A stretch of DNA of 64,000 nucleotides. Source: Mycteria americana (Eukaryota; Chordata; Aves; Ciconiiformes; Ciconiidae). The notes beneath the pieces are model-generated. The model did no database searches and had not been told where the DNA came from. It saw only the letters and a list, made by a program, of their open reading frames with translations. Of this stretch, positions 9,601 to 19,800 are shown piece by piece; within the stretch, counting starts at the first letter, position 1; every line of letters begins with the position of its first letter. Location of the stretch: the NCBI RefSeq assembly GCF_035582795.1, contig NC_134366.1:140206756-140270755 (forward strand), in the 5' to 3' direction. The translations under genes were made by a program, and so were the position numbers.

Positions 9601-12600
9601 GTATGAATTCCTAAATTCTCTAGACTTGGATTTAATTTATGTACTGTTAACTGGATATGAGAGTTGGTCCCTACTAAATGTAGTTGCAAAGGATTTCAAA
9701 ATAAGTAAATTGTCACAAAACTCTAGTGAAGTAACACTATTGTGTAGCTCTTTCCACTTCTCTTTCTCTCCTTTTCACCTTCCTTCTGGATCAGAGTATG
9801 TAAGAATAAGATTATAGTAAAGAAAGAGTATTTAGTAAAAATAAAATATATAGAAGTTTATGTCCGTCCTCTCCAGTACCCTTCATACTGACTTAAAAGA
9901 GGCAGAGCAGATTCCTCATACCTCTAGTGCACTGGTTTGGGGCTTCAGTGAGCATCACAAGAGGTCACTTCTATGAATGGCATCGATACAGACATTGGCA
10001 GACACAAGCATCTAAAACTGAATTTGCTGAAAATATTTTTAAATGGTTGAGGTTATTTTGATGTAAGGACAATTTGACCAGACACAATGGTCAAGGTTGT
10101 AGACTTTATACTCGTGGTCATTAGTGATAGTTTAGCCCTGATACCAATAGCATTTATTGTTTCTATTTTCCCATTAGCAAGCCAGATTCTTTTAAAATGG
10201 AGCCTAGTTATGCCAATTTTTTAAAGCATTGGAATAGTCCTGACTTGTGCAATAAGGAACAGGAGAGGTTTCCCCATGTGTCTGTCTGTCTAAGCCACCA
10301 GGGGGGACTCATTCCTCATCTATATCATTTACTGCAGCAAGTATCTGAAAAAACGCTATTCTTGAACTAGGTCTAGAAAGTCACGGAGTTCAGCAGAGAG
10401 CTTGTCTTCCTTTATGTTGAAAGAGCTTTTATATAAAATCTTGTAAATCTGCAACACTCTTTCCAGTCTGCCCATGAGTACATCAGCCACCCAACGCACT
10501 GTGCCGCGAAGCAAGTCAAATCTGGCTACAGAGGGACGTGCTTTCCACTGGGTAATCGTATATGTCAGTAGGGTACAGTCAGTGCCATCTCATGCCTACG
10601 TCAAACTGACCTGTGACTTTTGCTAAATCTAATGGATTTACTGACAGAAGACTCAGCAGAGAGCCTGGCTTGGCTTCTCGCTGATTAGACTCACTCCACA
10701 TCAGTGGCCACGGCTTTGTGGTCAACAGGAACCTTTTTTGGACATGGTGATGGTTCGTGTACAAGGCAGCTGTTCTTTAGTGTCTGCTTCATTATTCCAT
10801 TTCTTTTTCCAACTACTACAGCCTTCCTGATTTATTTCAATTTCACTACATATATTACTATTTTTAAGCAAAATTTGGCCATTTTGAAACAGAATTGTAC
10901 TACTGCTATGATCACAAAGGGTTTGTATGTTTTATAGCGTTCTATTAAACAACAGCAAAAATCTGTGTGCGATCTACGTACTCTGGAGATCTGTCAGGGA
11001 AGTTGTATAAGTTTGAATTCCCAGTTAAAAGCCAAATGTTAAAAGTTTCTTTCAGTCTTGAACTCTGTCAGGCCGGTGGGACTCTTCTTGTGGTCTGTAG
11101 AAAGATTTGGAAATACTGAAGACAATTCTCTAACCATATTAAAATTTCAAATTTTAATCTTATTTTGTGAATTATTACATGCATTAACTCATTAGTTGGC
11201 ACTTTTAGGTAGTTTTAATAGAATTCTCACTCCCTCCCCTTCTTCTGGGCACAATCAGTCAAGTTATTGTGCATGTCGCTGTTCCTAAATTATCTTTTGT
11301 GTTACATGTTTGGACTTCTGAAAACTGATTTCTTATTCTTTTGCTACTTTACCTTTAAAATATGTAAAATATTATCCTGGTGTGCACAGAACTTGTGAAA
11401 ATAAAAGCTTTTAGACACTGATGGGGAGTGGGGAGAGTCAGAACAATGGATTAAGTTGTATTTGTTGTAAGTAATTTTTATTGAGTTTCCTGCTTAGCAC
11501 AAAACCAAATACCTGTCTATTGTGTATCTGCTTCTTTTTCATCACAAATACAATTTCTGTAGGTAACTCATGAGAAAATAATCTGATTAAATTCCATAAT
11601 TCGTTCTTCCACAACTTCAATAAGTTTCCATATTTTATTATATTCAGAAAAAAATATAATTGCGTTTCCTGTCAGTTAGATGGTGATTGTGTTCTCTTGA
11701 ATGAGTTAGACTTTCTTTTCATCTGTTTCTGTAGTTGGGACTAGCAATATTGCTGGGTTTGTGCAGTAAAAGCTGACCCAGTTTAGTCCACAAAACTGAT
11801 ATGGTAGATAGAGGCAAAATATGTTATTCTTTGTGTATTGCACTAACAGACAGAAATAAGGGGGTGTATCTAATACCAAAAGTGCTTTAAGAGTTTTTGG
11901 TTTAGTGTTTCAAACTTGAGCACCAAAACCTGCAACCTAGACTGTTTTCAACATCCGAGCTTAAAATCGGGCTCCCAACCTATCTTCAATTGTGACAGGG
12001 AGATTCTGTGTTCTTACAGCAACATCTCAGTCAAAGTTTGACAGCTTTTGTTATTAATTGTCTCACGGTTGGTGTCCGCCTGGACCCATGCCTGTGCACT
12101 GCACCGGCACAACAGTCAGTGGTTGGGTTCCGTGCTCTTGGGCACATTCTGCAGCGCAGCTTCTCCAGCAGAGGCTGCGGGGAAGAGCGTGGGATAAGGT
12201 CCCAGAGGGAGGCCAGGAGGGGGACATGGGACTCATCAGTTGTCATTTTATGGATTTTTAAGACTGTTTTCACTAAGAAGTATAACTGGGATAGATACAG
12301 CTTTGAAGATGGTAGCTGAGAAAGTGCAGGACATCAGTGGCTCTACTCAATAACAAGTCAGTCGGTTGCGTTCAGCTCCCATCCTTACCTCCATTTCGAA
12401 ATACATCACCTAATTACACACCTCCAGAGTGCCAGCGTGTTCTTAAAGCACGGTGAGCTTTGTAAGAAATTCATTTTGAAAACTTGTGAGAGTTATTGAC
12501 TACCATATCAATAAAAGCATGGAGTTGGGTTTTCAAAAGAGTGGGTTTTCATCATCTGTGGATTTTTCTCTTCTTTATTATGTACAGGAAACTCTGTGAG

Positions 12601-12978
12601 TGTTTGAAATCATGCCTTAACAAATGTTACTTCTGATGAGTCAACTAAACTTGCCCTTTACGTACTTCTGGTAATCATAATTTTAGTTCTCCTCACTTCC
12701 TTATTTCAGACAGTTTTCTCTTTCATTTTTCACTCGTAGCTTGAGCTGCGTTGTCTGGGGGAAAATGTAACAGTAAAGGCAGAAATTCTTTTTCTTCAAA
12801 TTTATTGTGATGATAACTGATAGGGCTGCCGTAGGATTAATTAAGATTGCAGAGAATTTGACAAAATAACCGAATACTCCCTGAAGACATGTGACTGAGG
12901 GTGACTGTGCTGAATTTTTGTTCCTCTTTCCCCAAAACAAAGTTTTGTTCCATCAAATACTGAGCAAAATAAGTAACT
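6610..12978. other. Intergenic spacer between TMEM70 and LY96
   Basis: Mostly AT-rich unique-looking sequence. The sub-block at about 12,060-12,240 is GC-richer and is open on both strands for 80-100 codons, but I recognise no product there. The LY96 promoter and any 5' UTR exon should lie just left of 12979. I see no clear TATA box. Confidence 0.5.
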
Positions 12979-13072
12979 ATGTTTGGACTTCTTTTTTTCC
13001 TTTTATTCACTCCCGGAGTCAGTGAATTTCTTTGTATGTCGTCAGATCTAGAAATGTCATATACCTTTTGTG
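12979..13072 (+). CDS. LY96: LY96 coding exon 1 (signal peptide)
   Basis: ATG at 12979 opens MFGLLFFLLFTPGVSEFLC and continues MSSDLEMSYTFC, which aligns with human NSSDASISYTYC. The donor GTAAGT begins at 13073, leaving one base (G) that completes Asp32 with exon 2. The exon is short (94 bp), and homology fixes the frame. Confidence 0.9.
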
Positions 13073-16000
13073 GTAAGTAAAAAATAGCTTTTTTTTTTCT
13101 TACTGGCATTTGCACAATAATTGCTGTAGTCTGAGAAAATGTGAACTTTCTTTCAAATGTATTTCTTTGATGAATACAGAAAAATAAAAAGAAGTTCAGC
13201 TGGAGTATATTTCTGTTATTAATTACCCTGTTACAAGAATTATACTGCATAGGCGTAAATATTACCACAATGCTGGGAGCAGCAGCTAAGAGAGAAGTTT
13301 ATCCCAAGTAAAGCAGGCATGTTTCAGTTCAGGAAATAGAAGATAAGGGATTTAAACTTGTTTTGCAAGTACTGTATTGTATAAATTATCCACATTGATT
13401 TAACCAATATATTACAATGAAAAGTTTTAAGTATATGGAGAAAAAAGGGGAATGTGATACTCTGCCAGGCTAGAGGATCAGTTAGGCTCTGGCACAACAT
13501 ACCGTGTCCCTTCTTGCTGTGTCTGTGTCGTAGACCACTGGATCTATGTAGTTCACTGAGGTTTTTCAGTCGATTCTGCAACAACTTGGTACCTCCCTGA
13601 TGTCCACGTTGAACAGGGTCAGTGTGCCCCTGCAGACTCAGTGGCAAGAAGGTGGGCTTTTGAGGAGATATTTCACAAGGAAAAGACCAGGTCTTTTGAA
13701 ATCTGTGTGCATTACCAGTGTATATCACCTGTAAAATAGCTATATAAACTGAGACATGGGGTGTGGGGGGGAATGTTTATTTTGGGTACTTTGCTTTACA
13801 TTAATACTCACATTAAAAATTTAACAAGGGTAAAAGTGGTGGTACTTAAGCTTGCAAATCAAACCTTTGAGACCATGGTGAGTTTTGTTTGCCGTTTATC
13901 CTGTTGTAATTTCCCGTGCGTAGTTGTATTCGAGATGAGAAGCTGACTGCTGGGTTACCAACAGCTGGACAGTCTCCCTTTGCACGCCCCTTGCTTTAAT
14001 CCCCAAAACACAAGACCGAACCCCTCACTGTAAATCACCCTGCCATCCCGTTTGCTCCGGCCAGCGCTCAGCTGGGTTGGCCCGGGGAGCTCCCCTTCCC
14101 CACCCTGCCTCCAGGCCCCCAGCAAGCAGGGCACTTCTTCAGCGTGGGCACACTCGGGAGGGCAGAAGCAAGCTGAATTGAATAGACTTACTTCCTAAAA
14201 TAAAAATAAAAATACTGACTGGAAATCCTTCCAAGGGCTGTCACGGAATGATTTTTTAAAAATTAAAATATCAGATAATGGGCGTCTAAATTTGATTAGA
14301 TACAGGTTGTACGATGCTTTATCACACCGCATCTGACACTGTGCATTGTACAACGTTAGGTGAGTACAAAGCAAATATACTCAAAGGCTTATTTACATTA
14401 TCCTGGAAAATATGCTGGTACATTAAAAACATATTTAGATGTTGTCAGCAAGTTTATATAGATTCCATGGTTAGCATAAGTAGGGATATTTTCAGCAGAG
14501 GACCACACTGGCTTAATGCTAATAAAAAGTTTGTGTAACTTCAAAAGAGAAATAAAGGTACTTTTGCCTCTGAGTTTTCTGTGCAAAATATCATCAACCC
14601 AACAACTGGCTTTTCTTACTACTTAATTTCAAAGTAATATAATATTATTTCTAAGCATATAAATAATCAGAAATAACGTTTAAAATACATATTTAATGTT
14701 TATTATGGATATTTATATTAGACAATTTTATAGTATATACCTTACATTAAATACATTTTAAAATGTGTGTTTATTGTAAGTGTGTATATATGTGTATTTT
14801 TATAATTTTACTGGAGAAGCCTATTCACACAAACAATATGAAATACTTTTTTGTCCTGTAGATTCTACAGCTCATGATTTCATGTTTAATCTGACACCTT
14901 GCAGCATCATGAACAAATCCATCTGGAACGCTGATCTTACCTGGATTCCAAGTGAGTCCTTCTTGACTAGAGAATTATATTCTACAAATGCGAAAAAATG
15001 AATACAAGCAAAAAGCTGACACTTTATCCTAAATGTCAAATTATTTAGGAGATGAGTTACTGTGATTAAAAATGGAGTAGATAAATGCTAATAACGGACA
15101 GACATGATGATTTGTGAAAATAAGTGTGCTTGAGTTTTGCTTGTTGGAACAGTTACCAGAGCTCTGCACACTGACTGGCACTGTACATGCAAATCTGAGA
15201 TGGTTTAGGTGCACGTGCATTTGCCTGGAAGAAGCAGAGAAGCTTTTGCAGCACACAGCTCTTCTGGCCTGAAGAAGATCCAAGTCCTTTTAAGGACAGA
15301 GAATATCATTAGGCTAACCAAGTATGGCAGGGCTTCTACTAAGAATATGGATGTTCCAGAAGCTGGAAATGGTACTGGATTGTGTATGCAAACCCAACTT
15401 TAATCTTTAAACCCAGCTCTAAGCTGGCAAGCTGAGTTACTTATGAAATGGCTGTATCATAAACTTCACCTTCTGAGTAAAAACTCCGGAGCTGGGTTAA
15501 GTTTGCTTCCCTAGAAAGATATCTTTATGATGGCTACCCACATTCAGGCCAGTTTGTCTGCAACACTTGCTTAAAACTACGGAGTCTTATCTGAGTATTT
15601 ATTTGGGTTACCTGTGAAGGTGAGTGAACTTTGTTAACTTCGCTGAAGAAATTAAAACATATTTTGAAATTGTTCACTCAAATATTTTTTAAGACTGATG
15701 TTTTTTGTGGAAAACCAGCTTTTTGTTTTTCTGGAAGTAACAGTTTTCAAGATATGTATTTTTGTTCATTTTGGAGGGAGTCTTTACAAAATAGTGTATT
15801 TCAGAGAAAATGAGTTTTTATCTGAATAGCATGTCTGTGTATGTGTTTTTCCTCCCCACCAGTTATCTTTTTCTTACCTGCAATGTCTTAACTAGGAAGT
15901 GACATCACCTTTTTGAAGGTCGTCTTCAACGTCTGGTACGACAGTGCCAAAGTGTTACTCTGGAAAGAAGTCCTCTGCAGAGGAGTTGACGATGAATATT

Positions 16001-19000
16001 CAGTGTGTGGAACACTGAAAGGAGGTCGGTGCAGAAAATATACGATGCCTTTCCCTTGCCTGGCAGGCTGCCTCCACAACGGGGCCATATCCTGTCAGCC
16101 CTTTTTCACCACTAAGCAGATTTCTTAAAAGAGTAATTGATCATCCTGTGCAGACAGATTTTTCTCTCCACAATGCAGACTGATTCACCTCGCTTGGCAG
16201 GCAGCAGACTTCAGAGCAGGCAGTTCTCCAGTGCCAGAACCCCACTAAAATAGAGAATTTCCAAATTATATGCTTTAACATCCTTGTACTGCAGTTTCCA
16301 TCTCTATAAATTAGGATTACTAATATCCTTCATCTCATTATGACACTTTTATTGTTAACGTCTCTAAAATGACATGGAACAACTACATTTGACTGGACTG
16401 TACAGAAAACTTGAGAGGAGCTAGGGGCACTACTAATATCCAGAACACAGTTTATTGAGAAAAGTGTCTGGATGGGTTTTTAAAGAGATTCTCTACACCC
16501 ACGTGTAATGCTTTTTTTATTAGAGAAGAGTCAATCCTCTTGTAGGGGCTAACCGACATTAACATGACACAGGCTCAGATTCAGAGAATTCAGGCAGGAT
16601 GTCAGACTAAAGGCTGAAAAGACCTGTAAGGAGGTCAAAATACACAATCCATGTTTTCCTTTAAAAATCAGTATCAGCTCTCTTCGTTTATCATTCAGCT
16701 GAACTACTATTACAAGTTAAATTATTGGAGTTATCACAGTAGGATGGGTCTATAGGAGATGTTGCAGGAGCATCGTGGTTAACTTCCATTTTCTAACGTG
16801 GTTTAGACAAATAGGCAGAGCTTTGGGAGAAGACACAGGTGAGGGCTTTATCACTGGAAGAGTAAATGGCATTGGCACTGCTGCTGAGAGATATGCCATG
16901 TTGCTTTGGAGTTATTAGGAAGTTTGATTGATGGCTTTATGATTAAGTAACCATTTATATTATAATTATCTATGTTTTACAGCAACACTTGCAACAACGT
17001 TTGACATTAAAGGTTCAAGAACAAAGTTTCCAAAGGTACTTTTCAGCATTTTATATAAAGAAATAACAATAGTAAAGTCACATGCTCACATGTGTATATT
17101 TTCTGAAAAGAGATGTTCACCCAAACTGTAGAAAACAGCAAAAGGAAATGTCAGAAAACTTTCTCATGCTTGAAGTGATGACTGCAGAATGGTAGCATTG
17201 CTGAAATGCTAGATGTCCTCAGGTTATTATTCCTCTATTATTCCTCCTTTATTTTATAAAAGAAAAGACCAAAGATAGCAGTTAATGTCACCTTAATAAT
17301 TCCATTTTGTTTGGTAAATTATTGTATTTCCTTTTACCTGTTTGAGAAAATCCATCCATATTCTTTCTGCTCATTTTATTCTTTATTTTACATTCTCTTC
17401 ACATGTTGGTCTGTTCCTCCCTGAAACACTTTTCAAAGATTTGAAGAGGGATAACAATATCCAAAAGTAAAAGCAATGCTCCCGTGTTAATCCAGGAGCA
17501 GCACCAGTCCTCAGGTTAGCACACTTTCATCCAACACCCGCCTCATCAGCTGCCTGAGCCTTCCCAAGACCCTTACCGTCCCTATTAGTCCCCACAAATG
17601 TCACTAAGGAGCTCCTACTGGTACAAAATCTCCAGCCTCCCCTTAACTCAAACCTCATGGGTCTCTAACGGTGCTGAACTCCAGCCAGCCCAGCATCTCT
17701 CCTAGCCCCAGAGCTGGTAGTAGACAGGAATAATCCTCCTACAGATGAGGTGCTCATGGCAGACCTGTCACTTCCCGATGGGACTCTGCCAGACCAGGAA
17801 CTAACCCTAATCATAGCCTTTGCTGTAAACTAGAAACTCTTGCAAGCCTCCCAGTCTTTAGATTAGTCCTAAGAGCCCTTCAGCTCCCAAGTGCTCATCT
17901 CCAGTTTGTCATACCAGAAGAGGAAGGTGACAGGAGTCAAAGAAGGTAGAGTAAGACCTGGGTTCAGTAGGGGCTACCAAACTATCTTCTGTCCTGGTGC
18001 CTACAAAAGTCTGTCTGTGTGAGGGTGTGAAGATGAGTAGCTAGACAGCAGCTAAACCTGGGGTGATGCTGCTTTATGGATCAGATTGCTGGATGTGGAT
18101 GAGCAAAGCAGTGGGTCTGGAAGGAAGGTGGAGCTGCCGCGAGGACCGGTATTGCTTACAGCAGTGTGCACTGCGAGAACACGTGGCTGACTTAGAGTTG
18201 GACTTGCGGCTAAGGTTCCAGCAAGCAGTATCCCACTAGTCAGGGAGCAGATGCTCCATGCAGGGGGGCGAGCTGGGCCCTGACAGCGTGATTTAAGTAG
18301 GCAGCTTGAGACCTCACGCTAGGAGAAGTTCTGGTTAGACTTTGATCAGGGACTGAAGAATGACTACAGCACTCTTCTCACATGGTCCTTCCTCCCACTC
18401 TCCTCTCTCCAGCATACTTCATCCTAATCTTGACATCATGTCCAAACTCAGGACAAACTTTCTGCCACCAATAATAACATGAGGTTGCTTTAGCTTTCAT
18501 CAAGCAGATGTTTGATGTATTAACATCATATGTTCACTATAAGTTGATGATTTTGGTAAACACCACTGAGAGTGAATATCCAGTACATGATTATGGCTGA
18601 AAACAAAACAATGGACTGTCCAGTACAACAAACTCTGTTACAAGACTGGTCAGAAGCTGTGTGGTATGTAGCCTGGAGGATTTCCCTAGGACTGCCTGTA
18701 AAATACAGAGGCTGTTATTGCAACTACCTACGCTCTGCGTATGGGTATTGGGGCAAGAAAGTGGCAGAAAGTCAGCAGAAAATAGAAGTGTTGATAGGAC
18801 GGAACCCTTGCTGGATGTAAGCTATAAGGGCTAATAAGGTTACTGCCTCACAGCAGAGACAGAAAAGCCCATTGCTGCAGAACGCAGCCTGGTGCATCAA
18901 CTCTGTTCCAATTCCCATTTGTGGAGTCAGAAATGTTACTCAAGAGCACGGCCCTGGAAGGGGGAGCAGGCACCCTCGGGAGCACAGGACTCTGCTTTGA

Positions 19001-19341
19001 GAGAGGACCCTGACAAGTGCAAGCTGGACCACAGCCTGCTGCTGTTCCTTAGTACCCTGGCCATGAGAAGAAAGTTGAGCACTGTTTTTTTATGTACACA
19101 TATATCTGAATATACCCGTGATAACAGTACCTGATAGGAATCTTTCTTTTTCAGTCCTAACAGAAAGCAGCTACTTGGACACGAGCAGGCAGCATTATGC
19201 ACTAATTTTATTTTCTTTCTTTTTCCTTGCTTGTTTTAGGGCAATTATAACATTATTTTACAAGGATTCTCTGATGATTCTGAGAATAATATGGTTATAT
19301 GCTTGAATTTAACCATGATAGTAAAACAAGATGCTTTCTGA
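12979..19341 (+). CDS. LY96: LY96 (MD-2), TLR4 co-receptor (5 coding exons)
   Basis: Coding exons are 12979-13072, 14862-14951, 15896-16024, 16983-17035 and 19240-19341 (TGA), in phases 1,1,1,0, the same five-exon plan as human. The product is 155 residues (human 160). MD-2 is a secreted ML-domain protein: it binds lipopolysaccharide lipid A in a beta-cup and, with TLR4 at the cell surface, triggers NF-kB signalling. Residues 1-16 (MFGLLFFLLFTPGVSE) are a signal peptide. Six cysteines (19, 31, 45, 89, 99, 143) match the three human disulfides; the free human Cys133 is replaced by Ile or Asn. Sequons occur at N41, N49 and N145. KEVLCRGVDDEYSVCGTLKG aligns with human [20 protein letters not shown], and FPKG keeps human K128. 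The frame is intact throughout. Confidence 0.95.
13073..14861 (+). other. LY96: LY96 intron 1
   Basis: A minus-strand open stretch of 134 codons (13324-13728) has no recognisable product. A GC-rich patch lies at 13,980-14,165 and very AT-rich DNA at 14,600-14,780. No repeat family recognised. Confidence 0.6.
14862..14951 (+). CDS. LY96: LY96 coding exon 2
   Basis: The acceptor TCCTGTAG is followed by (D)STAHDFMFNLTPCSI and ends ADLTWIP plus one base before the donor GTGAGT. Human has DKMQYPISINVNPC and IFYIPR at the same places. Confidence 0.92.
14952..15895 (+). other. LY96: LY96 intron 2
   Basis: Nothing recognised beyond the splice signals. A polypyrimidine tract and TTTTTCTTACC precede the exon 3 acceptor. 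Confidence 0.6.
15896..16024 (+). CDS. LY96: LY96 coding exon 3
   Basis: The acceptor TTAACTAG precedes (R)SDITFLKVVFNVWYDS and KEVLCRGVDDEYSVC. It must end at 16024 to join exon 4 in phase. The donor there, GTCGGT, is weak. Reading through gives a stop after about 35 more codons. Confidence 0.9.
16025..16982 (+). other. LY96: LY96 intron 3
   Basis: Starts with the weak donor GTCGGT. No exon or repeat recognised. Confidence 0.6.
16983..17035 (+). CDS. LY96: LY96 coding exon 4
   Basis: A 53-bp micro-exon between the acceptor TTTTACAG and the donor GTACTT. It encodes (A)TLATTFDIKGSRTKFPK, the lipid-A contact strand and loop of MD-2 (human TVNTTISFSFKGIKFSK). Confidence 0.9.
17036..19239 (+). 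other. LY96: LY96 intron 4
   Basis: The longest LY96 intron. Its middle (about 17,460-18,360) is distinctly GC-richer than the flanks, but it carries no open frame or repeat family that I recognise. A T/C-rich tract precedes the last exon. Confidence 0.6.
19240..19341 (+). CDS. LY96: LY96 coding exon 5
   Basis: The acceptor TTGTTTTAG is followed by GNYNIILQGFSDDSENN and MVICLNLTMIVKQDAF, then TGA. Cys143 is the partner of Cys31. The final strand matches human MLFCLEFVILHQ. Confidence 0.93.
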   Translation, partial: GNYNIILQGFSDDSENNMVICLNLTMIVKQDAF

Positions 19342-19664
19342 ATGCGACAAACGTTTCAAATCATTCCAGAATACAGAGATCACTTCTGCAAGCAACTGGA
19401 ATCTGAGCTGTGAAATAATAAGCACACTAATTTTCCTGAGGTAGAATACACCATGTACTGTCTGGAAAGCTACACGATGGATAATCTTATCCATTTATAG
19501 CACTGCTGTAATCAGATGCTCAGCCCATGTGCACAAAATCTCTGGGAATCAGGCATCCTGATTAATCCACAGAATAACCCTGACTGGATGTCAGGCTGAG
19601 GACAGCATTTTGGTGCTGTGCCTCGAGTTATGAAAAAGTTGAGTCCTTCAGACTGTACTGAACT

Positions 19665-19670
19665 AATAAA
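19665..19670 (+). terminator. LY96: LY96 proximal polyadenylation signal
   Basis: AATAAA 324 bases after the stop codon, followed by GAAGTTTTGAAGTG. It could give a shorter 3' UTR. Confidence 0.5.
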
Positions 19671-19774
19671 GAAGTTTTGAAGTGCAAGAATCAGAAGTTT
19701 GCCAGTAGTTAAAATATAACAGCATTTGAATCTGGGAACCCTGTTGTTTTTTGTGGTTTTTTTTTTCTTTTAAC

Positions 19775-19780
19775 AATAAA
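19775..19780 (+). terminator. LY96: LY96 distal polyadenylation signal
   Basis: AATAAA followed by ACTTGTTTGT and then U-rich sequence, a good downstream element. It is the better of the two candidates. Confidence 0.6.
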
Positions 19781-19800
19781 ACTTGTTTGTACAATCAATT

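Larger units (their letters stand above)
19342..19800 (+). other. LY96: LY96 3' UTR
   Basis: Non-coding sequence from the stop to the AATAAA at 19775, followed by U- and GU-rich DNA. Confidence 0.65.

Noticed and set aside
12008-12319. Overlapping frames on both strands in a GC-rich patch upstream of LY96
   Set aside because: No known protein match by eye, no splice signals that fit, and openness on both strands fits a GC-rich artefact.
13324-13728. 134-codon minus-strand frame in LY96 intron 1
   Set aside because: No recognisable domain, antisense inside an intron, and composition like the flanking DNA.
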